Origin: Paractinoplanes toevensis
Lineage (GTDB): Bacteria > Actinomycetota > Actinomycetes > Mycobacteriales > Micromonosporaceae
Assembly (NCBI RefSeq): GCF_018332695.1
Contig: NZ_BOQN01000017.1
Coordinates: 1 to 64,000, forward strand
Reading direction: 5' to 3'
DNA: 64,000 bases
This document shows positions 32,636 through 41,174 of the stretch, in pieces (the stretch's first letter is position 1; each line of letters starts with the position of its first letter). The notes below the pieces were generated by a model, which was given only the letters and a program-made list of their open reading frames with translations, was not told the DNA's origin and did no database searches. The position numbers and the translations under genes were made by a program.

Positions 32636-33570
32636 TCCGCGAACCGCTGACCTCCCACCTCCCCGACGGCCCGCTGGACGTGGCGGCCGTGCGCGCCGTC
32701 GACGACCGGCTGCGGGCGCAGAACCCAGCTCCGGCACCCGCCACCCCGCCCGAGGTCGTCCAGGCGGACGGCGTCGAGCTGCGGGTGCACGGCGGTGCGA
32801 GCGACGGCCGCGCCTGCGTGCTGTGGATACACGGCGGCGGCATGTTCCTCGGCGCGGCTCGTTACGACGACCTGTTCTGTTCGGACTTGGCCGCCGCGCT
32901 CGGCACCCCGGTCGTCGCGGTCGACTACCGCCTCGCGCCCGAGCACCCGCACCCCGCCCCGCTGCACGACTGCCGCACGGCCCTGGCCTGGTGCGCCGAG
33001 CGCTATCAGCGGGTCGTGGTGGCCGGGGCGAGCGCGGGCGGCGGCCTGGCCGCGGCCCTGTGCCTGCTCACCCGAGACGAAGCCCGGAACGCAGCCCGGA
33101 ACGCAGCCCGAAACGCAGCGCGGGACGAAGCCCGGAATGCAGCCCGGGACGAGGGCGGCCCGGCCATCGCCGCCGCCCACCTCTACTACCCGATGCTCGA
33201 CGACCGGCACGACGCGAGCGGTCACGAGGACACGCCGGTGTGGAACCGGCGCCTGGACGAGCTGGCGTGGGCCGCCTACCTCGGTGGCCGCCCGGCCGAC
33301 AGCTACGCCGCCCCCGGGCGGGAGGCCGACCTGGACGGCCTCCCGCCCACCTACCTGGACATCGGCGAGCGGGACCTGTTCCGCGACGAGGGCGCCGACT
33401 ACGCGCGGCGGCTGGCCGACGCCGAGGTGCCGACCCTGTTCGAGCTGGTTCCGGGCGCGGTGCACGCGTTCGAGCTGTACGACCCGGACGCCGGGATCAG
33501 CCGGGCGGCGCGGGAACGCCGCCGGACCGCGCTGCGAAGCTCACTGCGCGAGGACTTCCGCACGTGGTGA
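32632..33570 (+). CDS. Alpha/beta hydrolase (HSL-type esterase)
   Basis: A 312-residue hormone-sensitive-lipase-type esterase. Oxyanion HGGG motif reads WIHGGGMFLGA near residue 65; the nucleophile elbow is VAGASAGGGLAAA (Ser about residue 130); Asp in DIGERDLFRDEG and His in GAVHAFELYD complete the triad. The VDYRLAPEHPHPA motif is typical. A run of six 4-residue repeats (NAAR/DEAR) after the nucleophile helix is an unusual insertion. In this locus it may deacylate an imported sugar. Start is GTG 32632 overlapping the previous stop. Confidence 0.88.
   Translation: MIREPLTSHLPDGPLDVAAVRAVDDRLRAQNPAPAPATPPEVVQADGVELRVHGGASDGRACVLWIHGGGMFLGAARYDDLFCSDLAAALGTPVVAVDYRLAPEHPHPAPLHDCRTALAWCAERYQRVVVAGASAGGGLAAALCLLTRDEARNAARNAARNAARDEARNAARDEGGPAIAAAHLYYPMLDDRHDASGHEDTPVWNRRLDELAWAAYLGGRPADSYAAPGREADLDGLPPTYLDIGERDLFRDEGADYARRLADAEVPTLFELVPGAVHAFELYDPDAGISRAARERRRTALRSSLREDFRTW
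33076..33147 (+). repeat. Six 12-base tandem repeats in the esterase gene
   Basis: Six consecutive 12-base units of the form GCCCGGAACGCA, in frame, encode the tetrapeptide NAAR or DEAR. They sit after the nucleophile helix at about residues 149-172 of the esterase. Unit sequences are nearly identical, which points to recent slippage. Confidence 0.85.
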
Positions 33571-34535
33571 CCATCTACGACGTGGCGGCCCGGGCCGGCG
33601 TCTCGGCCACGACCGTCAGCCGCGTCCTCAACGGCGCCAAGGTGTCCGCCGCGTCGGAACGGCTGGTCCGGGCGGCCGCCGCCGAACTCGACTTCGTCCC
33701 GAACCGCACCGCCCGCCGCCTGCGTGGCCAGCACTCGGCGGTGATCGGCCTGATCATCCCGGACATCGAGAACCCGTTCTTCACCGCGCTGGCCCGCGGC
33801 GTGGAGAACCGGGCCCGGGCGGCCGGCTACTCGGTGGTGCTGTGCAACACCGACGAGGACCCGGAGCGCGAGGCCACGTACATCGGCATCGCCCTGGCCG
33901 AGCACATGGCCGGGGTGATCCTGGCCCCGGCCGACGACGCCAGCGACGTGAGCCGGCTGGTCGCCCACCACCGCCCGGTGGTGGCGGTGGACCGCAGCCT
34001 GGCCCGCGCCGACGTGGACGCGGTCACCGTGGACAACCGGGCCGGCGGTCACTCCGCCGCCGAGTCGCTGTTCGCGGCCGGTTTCACCCGGGTCGCCTGC
34101 ATCACCGGGCCCAGCTCGGTGGAGACCGCCCAGCTGCGGATGGCGGGCTGGCGGCAGGCCGCGGCCCGGCACTCCGGCCAGGGCTACCTGGAGGATCTGC
34201 TGCGCTACGCCGACTACCGGGTGGACGGTGGCCGGCAGGCGATGGCCGACCTGCTGTCCCTGTCCGAGCCGCCGGACGCGGCGGTGGTGGCCAACAATCT
34301 GATGGCCGCCGGTGCCCTGGACGCCCTGCACGATGCCGGGCTGACCCCGCCCGGTTTCGGCCTGGCGGTGTTCGGCGATCTGCCGTTCGCGTCGTTCGGG
34401 CGGCGCGGCATCCGGGTCGTGGACGTGCCGGCCCGGGAGCTCGGCGAGGCCGCGGCCACGCTGCTGCTGGAGCGCATCGACGGCGACGCCGGACCGGCCA
34501 AGACCGTGGTCCTGCGCACCCGGGAGCAGCGATGA
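33567..34535 (+). CDS. Second LacI-family repressor, paralogue of the first
   Basis: A 322-residue LacI-family regulator: HTH with DVAARAGVSATTVSRVLNGA, hinge ARRLR, effector domain with IPDIENPFFTALARGVE and VVAVDRS. It shares identical stretches with the LacI protein at 27758, including the HTH recognition segment (xTVSRV), so the two may bind related operators. GTG 33567 overlaps the esterase stop (GTGA); GTG 33564 is an alternative. It is buried in the operon, so its level tracks the operon itself. Whether it shares the GAAATCGATTTC target is inference. Confidence 0.9.
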   Translation: MTIYDVAARAGVSATTVSRVLNGAKVSAASERLVRAAAAELDFVPNRTARRLRGQHSAVIGLIIPDIENPFFTALARGVENRARAAGYSVVLCNTDEDPEREATYIGIALAEHMAGVILAPADDASDVSRLVAHHRPVVAVDRSLARADVDAVTVDNRAGGHSAAESLFAAGFTRVACITGPSSVETAQLRMAGWRQAAARHSGQGYLEDLLRYADYRVDGGRQAMADLLSLSEPPDAAVVANNLMAAGALDALHDAGLTPPGFGLAVFGDLPFASFGRRGIRVVDVPARELGEAAATLLLERIDGDAGPAKTVVLRTREQR

Positions 34536-35977
34536 GCCACTTCCTGGGCGTCGACATCGGCACGTCGAGCAGCAAGGGCGTCCTGGTCAGGGCGGACGGC
34601 ACGGTTCTCCGGCAGGCCGTGCGCGAGCATGCCGTCGGTCGCCCGCACCCCGGTCACGTCGAGATGGACGCCGAGATCTGGTGGCAGGAGTTCCTCTCCC
34701 TCGCCGGGGAGCTGACCACCGGCGTCACGGTCACCGCGGTCGGGGTCAGCGGCATGGGCCCCTGCGTCCTGCTCACCGACAAAACCGGCAAACCTTTGAG
34801 ACCGGCCATCCTGTACGGGGTGGACACCCGCGCCACCGAGCAGATCGAGGAACTCACCGCCCTCCTGGGTGGCGCCGACACGATCCGTTCGACATGCGGG
34901 TCGGCGCTGTCCTCCCAGGCGGTCGGCCCGAAGCTCACCTGGCTGGCGAAGCACGAGCCGGCGACGTTCAGCGCCGCGAGCCGCCTGTTCATGCCGGCGT
35001 CCTGGCTGGCATACCGGCTGACCGGCGCTTACGTGCTCGACTACCACTCGGCCAGCCAGTGCACGCCGATGTTCGACACGCACGCACTGGCCTGGCACCG
35101 GCCGTGGGCCGACCAGATCGCCCCGGATCTGGAACTGCCGCCGCTGGCCTGGCCCGGCGACGTGGCCGGAACCACGGCGCGGGCCATCGCCGGCATCCCG
35201 GCCGGCACCCCGGTCATCACCGGCACGATCGACGCGTGGACCGAGGCGGTCAGCGTCGGCGCCCAGAACCCCGGCGACCTGATGCTGATGTACGGCACCA
35301 CGATGTTCCTGATCGCGACCGGCACCGAGATCGTGACCAGCCCCGCGATGTGGGGCACGGTCGGTGCCTTCCCCGGCACCCGCAACCTGGCCGGCGGCAT
35401 GGCCACCTCGGGCGCGATCACCGCCTGGCTGCGCGATCTCACCGGCGCTGACTACCCCGATCTGCTGGCCGAGGCGGAGGCATCCGGCCCGGGCGCACGG
35501 GGGCTGCTCATGCTGCCGTACCTGGCCGGCGAGCGCACGCCGCTGATGGACCCGGACGCCCGGGGCATCATTGCCGGCCTGACCCTCGACCACACCCGCG
35601 GCGACCTCTATCGCGCGGCCCTGGAGGCGACCGCCCTCGGGGTGCGGCACAACGTCGAGGCGATGCCCCCGGTCCGGCGCGTCGTCGCGGTCGGCGGCGG
35701 CACCCGGGGCGGCTCGTGGACCCGGATCGTCTCCGACGTGACCGGCCTCGCCCAGGTGGTGCCGCGGGTGACCATCGGCGCCTCCTACGGCGCCGCGTTT
35801 CTGGCCGCCGGGCCCGACGCCGACATCGCCACCTGGAATCCCGCCGCCGAGATCGTCGAGCCGGACCCGGCCGTGAAAGCCGGCTACGACGAGCTCTACG
35901 CCCTCTACCGCGACCTCTATCCGGCCACCCGATCCATCGCGCACACCCTCGCTACTCGCCAACGGAGGACCCCATGA
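34532..35977 (+). CDS. FGGY-family carbohydrate kinase (xylulokinase-like)
   Basis: A 481-residue sugar kinase that phosphorylates a ketose or polyol with ATP. Two actin-like domains: the N-terminal FLGVDIGTSSSKGVLV phosphate loop, the GVSGMGPCVLL and ILYGVDTRA segments, the catalytic TGTIDAW (Asp) motif near residue 232, and in the C-terminal domain MLPYLAGERTPLMDPDARG, the ATP-site VAVGGGTRG and the YGAAFLAA stretch. Coupled by ATGA to the LacI gene before and to the isomerase after. It probably phosphorylates the ketose made by the isomerase. Confidence 0.9.
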   Translation: MSHFLGVDIGTSSSKGVLVRADGTVLRQAVREHAVGRPHPGHVEMDAEIWWQEFLSLAGELTTGVTVTAVGVSGMGPCVLLTDKTGKPLRPAILYGVDTRATEQIEELTALLGGADTIRSTCGSALSSQAVGPKLTWLAKHEPATFSAASRLFMPASWLAYRLTGAYVLDYHSASQCTPMFDTHALAWHRPWADQIAPDLELPPLAWPGDVAGTTARAIAGIPAGTPVITGTIDAWTEAVSVGAQNPGDLMLMYGTTMFLIATGTEIVTSPAMWGTVGAFPGTRNLAGGMATSGAITAWLRDLTGADYPDLLAEAEASGPGARGLLMLPYLAGERTPLMDPDARGIIAGLTLDHTRGDLYRAALEATALGVRHNVEAMPPVRRVVAVGGGTRGGSWTRIVSDVTGLAQVVPRVTIGASYGAAFLAAGPDADIATWNPAAEIVEPDPAVKAGYDELYALYRDLYPATRSIAHTLATRQRRTP

Positions 35978-37590
35978 GCACGTACACCCTCCCGGCCGCG
36001 CCCTTCCGCCCGGCCGCCGAACCGCGTACCGCATATCTGATCGCCTCCGGCGATCTGCGCCCGGCCGCCAACGAGGCCGGCTGGCCCACCCAGCAGCGGA
36101 TGGAGGCCGACGTGACCGCCGCCCTGGCCGAACTCGGCTGGTCGGTGCGCCGCGCCCACGACGGTTTCATCTCCAGTCAGCGGATGGGCCTGGAGGTGTT
36201 CAAGCAGATCCCGCCGGACGCCCCGCTGATCGTGGCCGAGGCGGTCTGGCAGTACAGCCACCACGTACTCGCCGGCCTGCGCACCCACCGCGGCCCGATC
36301 CTCACCGTGGCGAACTTCGCCGGCGACTGGCCCGGCCTGGTCGGCCTGCTCGGCCTCAACGCGGGCATGGCCAAGATGGGCGTGCCCTACTCGACGATCT
36401 GGTCGGTCGACTTCACCGACGACTGGTTCAAGGCCGGCCTGCGCAGCTGGGTCTCCACCGGCACGATCTCGCACGACACGTCCCACGTCGCTGATCTGCC
36501 CCCGCTTCCGGACAGCCCCGAGGCGTCGCTCGGCCGGGCCCTGGCCGCCCAGCTCCTGGCCGACAAGGCGATCATCGGCGTCTTCGACGAGGGCTGCATG
36601 GGCATGTACAACGCCATCATCGACGACGAGCTGCTCAACCCGCTCGGCATCTACAAGGAGCGGCTCTCGCAGAGCGCCCTGTGGGCCGAGATGCAGCGGG
36701 TCCCCGACGCCGAGGCCGACGCCATCGGGGACTGGCTCACGGCCAAAGGCATGAAATTCCGATTGGGTACGGATGAGGCCACCGAACTCACCGAGGCGCA
36801 ACTGCGCTGGCAGTACAAGATGTACATCGCCGCGCTGCGGATCAGCGACGACTTCGGCCTGGACGCCGTCGGCATCCAGTACCAGCAGGGCCTCAAGGAT
36901 CTCTCCCCCGCGTCGGACCTGGCCGAGGGCCTGCTCAACAACGCCGACCGCCCACCGGTCACCTCCCGTGACGGCGCCCGCGTGCTGTGGGAGGGCACCC
37001 CGCTCCCGCACTTCAACGAGGCCGACGAGGGCGTGGCGGTCGACGCCCTGATCACCAACCGGATCTGGACCGCGATGGGCCTGGACCCGGCCACCACCCT
37101 GCACGACGTGCGCTGGGGCGAGGACTTCGACGGCGAGTTCGTCTGGGTGTGGGAGATCTCCGGCTCGGTGCCGCCGTCCCACTTCGCCACCGGTTACGCC
37201 GAGGCGGAGGGCCGGCGGCAGGATCCGGTCTACTTCCCGCTGGGCGGCTCGACCATCAAGGGCATCTGCAAGCCCGGCGAGGTGGTGTGGAGCCGGGTGT
37301 TCGTCCAGGGCGGCGCCCTGCACGCCGACCTGGGCCGGGCGAGCGCGGTGTCGCTGCCGGCCGAGGAGTCCGAGCGCCGCTCGCAGGCGACCACCCCGGC
37401 CTGGCCGATCATGCACGCCGTCCTGCACGGCGTGACCCGCGACCAGTTCATGGCCCGCCATCGGGCCAACCACCTCAACGTGGCCTACGCCCCCGACGCC
37501 GCCACCGCCGACAAGGCCCTGCTGGCAAAGGCAGCGCTGCTGACCGAACTGGGCGTCCAGGTCCACCTGATCGGTGACGTGCGGATCTAG
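35974..37590 (+). CDS. L-fucose/L-arabinose isomerase-family protein
   Basis: A 538-residue aldose-ketose isomerase of the fucose isomerase-like fold. The N-terminal half contains SSQRMGLEVFKQIPPDAP; conserved acidic residues for Mn2+ are likely those in GVFDEGCMGMYNAIIDDE and around LRWQYKMYIAALRISDDFG; the C-terminal half has LPHFNEADEG and the IMHAVLHGVTRDQFMARH segment, reminiscent of the fucose isomerase C-terminal domain. Coupled to the FGGY kinase by ATGA, it should isomerise the incoming aldose to a ketose. The exact sugar (fucose-, arabinose- or altrose-type) cannot be told from sequence. Confidence 0.82.
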   Translation: MSTYTLPAAPFRPAAEPRTAYLIASGDLRPAANEAGWPTQQRMEADVTAALAELGWSVRRAHDGFISSQRMGLEVFKQIPPDAPLIVAEAVWQYSHHVLAGLRTHRGPILTVANFAGDWPGLVGLLGLNAGMAKMGVPYSTIWSVDFTDDWFKAGLRSWVSTGTISHDTSHVADLPPLPDSPEASLGRALAAQLLADKAIIGVFDEGCMGMYNAIIDDELLNPLGIYKERLSQSALWAEMQRVPDAEADAIGDWLTAKGMKFRLGTDEATELTEAQLRWQYKMYIAALRISDDFGLDAVGIQYQQGLKDLSPASDLAEGLLNNADRPPVTSRDGARVLWEGTPLPHFNEADEGVAVDALITNRIWTAMGLDPATTLHDVRWGEDFDGEFVWVWEISGSVPPSHFATGYAEAEGRRQDPVYFPLGGSTIKGICKPGEVVWSRVFVQGGALHADLGRASAVSLPAEESERRSQATTPAWPIMHAVLHGVTRDQFMARHRANHLNVAYAPDAATADKALLAKAALLTELGVQVHLIGDVRI

Positions 37591-37816
37591 ACGTGCTCGA
37601 CCGGCGACCTGGTGGAAGCCCGGTTCGCTCCGTGGCACGACGTCCTGCGGGCTGAAGAAGAACGACGGGATGTTCGCCGCCTCGGCCGGCTCGGTCAGAC
37701 CGGACTGACCGGCGCCGTGCACCTGTTCGTCGACGAGTTGTTCGCCCCGAACCGGCTGTCCCGCTGGCTACCGCACGCCACCCCGGCCGGCCGCGGGGAA
37801 CTGGCCGCCTGACCTC

Positions 37817-37850
37817 GCCGCCGCGGGCGGGCCGCCGCCGCGGGCGGGCC
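37817..37850. repeat. 17-base tandem repeat, possible terminator
   Basis: GCCGCCGCGGGCGGGCC occurs twice in direct succession, followed by GCGGCC. The GC-rich self-complementary sequence lies between the isomerase (+) and sortase (-) stops and could act as a bidirectional terminator without a U-tract. The rest of 37591-37858 holds no recognisable gene; a 66-codon plus-strand frame at 37612 has no recognisable content. Confidence 0.55.
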
Positions 37851-37858
37851 GCGGCCGA

Positions 37859-38476
37859 TCAGTGCAGGTCGGCGTACGCGACGATGTTGTCGACGTAGTG
37901 GCCGGAGCGCCGGTCGAAGTCGCCGCCGCAGGTGATCAGGCGCAGGCCGGCGTGGTCGATCGGGCCGTAGACGGCGTCGGACGGGAAGTGGTCCTTGGCG
38001 TACCGGTCGACGTGGGTGATCGCGAAAACCGCGACCGTGCCGTCCTGCCGGGTCACCCGCACCTGGTCGCCGGCCCGCAGCGCGGCGAGCCGGGCGAAGG
38101 TGCCGTCGGCGCCGTGGTAGTCCACGTGTCCGGCCAGGACCGCGGGGCCGAGCGAGCCCGGGGTGGGCGCCTTCGTGTACCACCCGACGGTTCGCGCGTC
38201 GGTGGGCACCGCCATGGTGCCGTCCGGCTCCAGGCCGAGCCCGACCACCGTCTCGGAGACGTGCAACGCGGGGATCTCGACGCGGGTCGGCGGTGAGGTC
38301 GGCAGCAGGCGGCCCCTGGTGAGAACGTCGTCGCCGTCGAGGGAGGCCGGCGGCGGCGAGGTCAGCGGAGGCTCGCCGACGGGGCCGTCGTGCCGGCCGA
38401 TCGCGATGGCGGCGACGCCGGCGATCGCCAGGGCCACGACCCCGGCCGTCGTCAGCAGGCGGAGCCGAATGGTCAT
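37859..38476 (-). CDS. Class F-type sortase
   Basis: A 205-residue sortase with an N-terminal membrane anchor (about residues 8-28) and a Pro-rich linker before the beta-barrel. Catalytic residues are visible: His in VLAGHVDYHG, Cys in LRLITCGGDF, Arg in the following FDRRSGHYVDN. The domain starts at RVEIPALHVSETVVGLGL. Sortases cut an LPxTG-type signal and attach the protein to the cell wall. It is coupled by ATGA to the secreted CHRD-like protein upstream on the same strand, which may be its substrate or partner. No LPxTG sequence is present in that neighbour. Confidence 0.88.
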   Translation of the reverse strand: MTIRLRLLTTAGVVALAIAGVAAIAIGRHDGPVGEPPLTSPPPASLDGDDVLTRGRLLPTSPPTRVEIPALHVSETVVGLGLEPDGTMAVPTDARTVGWYTKAPTPGSLGPAVLAGHVDYHGADGTFARLAALRAGDQVRVTRQDGTVAVFAITHVDRYAKDHFPSDAVYGPIDHAGLRLITCGGDFDRRSGHYVDNIVAYADLH

Positions 38477-39276
38477 CGCTGCGCCCGGGGGAGCACGAAG
38501 GTGCGACGCCGGCCGATCACCACCGCTCCGAGGGCGGCCAGCAGCGCGAGGCCGCCGGCGCCGTACCAGAGGTCGGCAGCGTGCCGGGTGCTTCCGTCGC
38601 CGGTGGACACCCCGCCGACCGGCACCGAGCCCACGGCGGCACCGCTGACCATGCCGCACAGGGCCGGATCGGTGGTCTCCTCCGGGATACCGCTCAGCCC
38701 GGCCGACTTGGCCAGGGTGGACTCGCCCAGCGCGGCCGTGTCGTACTTCCCGTTGCCGTCGGCGTCGATACCGTGCTGCACGATGTGCAGGTCCTTGAGG
38801 TGGTCGATGGTGCCGGGCGGCAGGTCGGCGCCCGCGATGGTCCGGTCGTAGCTGAGGTTGCCCTTCGCGTCGGCGACGGGCATCCGGTCGACCGCGAGAC
38901 CGCTCGCCTTCGCGGTGTCGCCCTTGGTGGTCAGCGAGACGAAGATGTCGCCGTAGACCGGCATGCCCTCCTCGGTGCTGACATAGCCGTTGCCGTCCTT
39001 GTCGGCCGACATGTCGGGGCAGTGGAAGTCCATCCCGGCGGTGGAGCCGTGCAGGTGCTGAGCGTGCGGCGAGTTCGGGACCAGGCCGCTGGAGCGGATG
39101 CTGACCTTCAGGTCGCCGTCGTCCGTGGCGGTCAGGGTGGCCGTTCCGCTCGCCCCCGATTTGTTGAGTTCGAGCAGCTTGACGTGCACGCTTTCGTCGG
39201 CCAGCGCGGCGGCCGGGGTGGCCAGCAACAGCGCGGCGACGGCCGGGACGGTCAGCAGGATTCGGCTCAGCTTCAT
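38473..39276 (-). CDS. Secreted CHRD-like protein with C-terminal membrane anchor
   Basis: A 267-residue protein with signal peptide (about residues 1-27, ALA-D) and a C-terminal transmembrane segment (ALLAALGAVVIG) followed by Arg residues, giving a cell-surface protein. The middle resembles CHRD-type domains: GTATLTATDDGDLKVSIRSS, HAQHLHGS, FHCPD, and an EF-hand-like DKDGNGYVSTEEG, plus a second Ca-binding-like GIDADGNGKYD. An upstream ATG at 39297 is an alternative start. It has no LPxTG before the anchor, yet it is translationally coupled to a sortase. Function unknown. Confidence 0.78.
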   Translation of the reverse strand: MKLSRILLTVPAVAALLLATPAAALADESVHVKLLELNKSGASGTATLTATDDGDLKVSIRSSGLVPNSPHAQHLHGSTAGMDFHCPDMSADKDGNGYVSTEEGMPVYGDIFVSLTTKGDTAKASGLAVDRMPVADAKGNLSYDRTIAGADLPPGTIDHLKDLHIVQHGIDADGNGKYDTAALGESTLAKSAGLSGIPEETTDPALCGMVSGAAVGSVPVGGVSTGDGSTRHAADLWYGAGGLALLAALGAVVIGRRRTFVLPRAQR

Positions 39277-39311
39277 ATGGGGGATTCGGAGCGACATGAT
39301 CGGCGGATAGG

Positions 39312-40829
39312 TCACGGCGCCGACGCGAAGAGATCCATCAGTTGCCGCTGCTGTCCGAGACCGCTGGTCCAGTCGGGGTCGCCGGCGGTCCACCGCAGCA
39401 GGTAGGAGCGGCTGCCGCTGACCGCGGCCAGCAGCCGCCGCACGTGCACGGTGGTGTCCGAATCGGGCCGGTAGGTGTACTCCCAGTCGGCGGCTCCCCG
39501 CTTGAACAGCAGGACGCCCATGCTGATCCGCCGGTAGCCGGGTAGGGCACCCGCCGCCAGTTCCGCTTTCTCCCGGTTCTGCCAGTACGCGAGGGGCTGC
39601 CGGGTGACCACAGCGATCATGTTCACGGTGAAGGCCCGCCGGCCGGCCGGGTCGCCGAAACAGACCTCGTTGCCGGTGGTCGAGCGCTGCCAGCCGGCCG
39701 GCAGCGCGAGCGAGAAGCCGGTGGGATCGCGGAACCAGATCCAGCCCTTCGGCAGGCCGGCCGGCACGCCGGTGGTCGCCGCGACGACCGGTTCGGCGTC
39801 GACCCCGAAGCCGCACCTGTCGGCCGGGGCGACCGACGGGGCAACGGACGGGCCGCTCGGCCGGAGGATGGCCGACGGTTGCGGCGGGGGCCGGTGCGCA
39901 CCGGCGGCGTAGGCACCGGCACCACCGGTGGCCAGCAGCGCGGCGGCGATACCGGCGACCACGTACCGGCGGCCGGGGGGCCGCCGGGACGGCGGCGGGG
40001 GAACGGCCGCGCGGCCCCGCCACGGTGGATTGTGCCCGGCGACGACCGCCCGCAGCACCGACTCCGTCTCGGCGGCGTGCGGCCGGTCCGCCGGGTCCTT
40101 GGCGAGCAGGCCGAGGATGATCCCGGACAGCGGCCCGGCCCGGCGGGGCGGATCGGGTGGATCGTCGAGCAGGGCCCGCAGTGACGCGTCGACATCTCCC
40201 CGGGCGAACGGGGCGCGACCTTCGACCGCGGCGTACAGGGTGGCGCCGAGCGAGAACAGGTCGGCCGGCGGGCCGGCCACGGCCGGCCCGAGTCGCTCCG
40301 GCGCGATGTAGTGCGGCGAGCCCAGCCGCGGGTCGACACCGCCGTCCTGCTCCCCGATCGTGGCCAGTCCGAAGTCGCTCAGCACGACCCGGCCGTCCGG
40401 GCCGAGCAGCACGTTGTGCGGCTTCACGTCGCGGTGCAGCACCCCGGCGGAGTGCGCGGCCCGCAGGGCCGCCAGCACCTGGACACCGATCCGGGCCACC
40501 TCCCGGGGCGCCCGCGGCCCGTCGGTGCGGACGACCTCGTGCAGCGAGCGTGAGTTGACGTACTCCATGACGATCCAGGAACGGTCGTGTTGCCAGACCA
40601 CGTCGAAGACCTGCACCACACCGGGGTGGTCGAGCCGGGCCGCGGCCCGGGCCTCCCGCATCGTCTGGGCGGCCAGCAGCGCGGTGGACGCCACCGTTAT
40701 CTCCTTGACCGCCACATCCCGGAGCAGCAGTTGGTCGTGCGCCCGCCAGACCCGGCCCATCCCGCCCGTACCGATCATCTCCAGTAGCCGGTACCGCCCG
40801 CCCAGCAGGTGGTGGGTCGTATCCGTCAT
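39312..40829 (-). CDS. Eukaryote-like Ser/Thr protein kinase with extracellular domain
   Basis: A 505-residue kinase. The catalytic domain (about 10-270) is intact: IGTGGMGRVW glycine loop, VAVKEI Lys, HRDVKPHNVL catalytic loop, SDFGLA Mg-binding and the APERLG motif. A Pro/Arg-rich juxtamembrane stretch precedes one transmembrane segment (VVAGIAAALLATGGAGAYAAG, listed here in part), and an extracellular domain of about 150 residues (PAGWQRSTTG ...) follows. ATG 40829 is used because the frame's earlier codons encode unrelated residues. It would sense an outside signal and phosphorylate cytosolic proteins. Confidence 0.9.
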   Translation of the reverse strand: MTDTTHHLLGGRYRLLEMIGTGGMGRVWRAHDQLLLRDVAVKEITVASTALLAAQTMREARAAARLDHPGVVQVFDVVWQHDRSWIVMEYVNSRSLHEVVRTDGPRAPREVARIGVQVLAALRAAHSAGVLHRDVKPHNVLLGPDGRVVLSDFGLATIGEQDGGVDPRLGSPHYIAPERLGPAVAGPPADLFSLGATLYAAVEGRAPFARGDVDASLRALLDDPPDPPRRAGPLSGIILGLLAKDPADRPHAAETESVLRAVVAGHNPPWRGRAAVPPPPSRRPPGRRYVVAGIAAALLATGGAGAYAAGAHRPPPQPSAILRPSGPSVAPSVAPADRCGFGVDAEPVVAATTGVPAGLPKGWIWFRDPTGFSLALPAGWQRSTTGNEVCFGDPAGRRAFTVNMIAVVTRQPLAYWQNREKAELAAGALPGYRRISMGVLLFKRGAADWEYTYRPDSDTTVHVRRLLAAVSGSRSYLLRWTAGDPDWTSGLGQQRQLMDLFASAP

Positions 40830-41174
40830 CGGCTCACCCGCTCCCTCTCCGGGAAGATTCGGAGCGGAGCGAGCCGCGGATAGGCGTCCGGTCGGGCGAG
40901 TTGGACGGCCGATGCCCGCCGGTGGACATTCGGGCCACATCCGGGTCGTATCGGACTCGTTGATCACACGACGTCGGGGTGGGCGAGCTGGCTGCGGCCG
41001 GTGCAAATGGTGTAAGCAGCTCGTTAAATTGATCTAGATCAAATAACGAGATAGTCACAAGTGGATACGGGGACCTAGGCGTCCCACCACTGTGTGCAGT
41101 CAGATGTGCTCACACCGCAGTACCCGCAACGGCGACCTTCTGATCGATGGCGCCCCGGCATGCCCGGAGGAAAT
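40830..41174. promoter_or_regulatory. Divergent intergenic region with an AT-rich palindrome at 41020-41050
   Basis: The 345-base gap between the kinase and the peptide ABC operon holds one strong element: a perfect 14-base palindrome TTGATCTAGATCAA at 41029-41042 flanked by CTCGTTA (41020-41026) and TAACGAG (41044-41050). The outer arms are one base off perfect symmetry. It stands out from the GC-rich surroundings and looks like an operator, or a hairpin in a leader RNA, for the operon at 41175. No -10/-35 pair is placed with confidence. Confidence 0.6.

Noticed and set aside
37612..37812. 66-codon frame between isomerase and sortase
   Set aside because: No family features and no good ribosome site.
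39276..39297. Longer start (ATG 39297) for the CHRD-like protein
   Set aside because: Both starts keep the signal peptide; neither has a strong ribosome site. The shorter one gives a cleaner signal peptide and was used.
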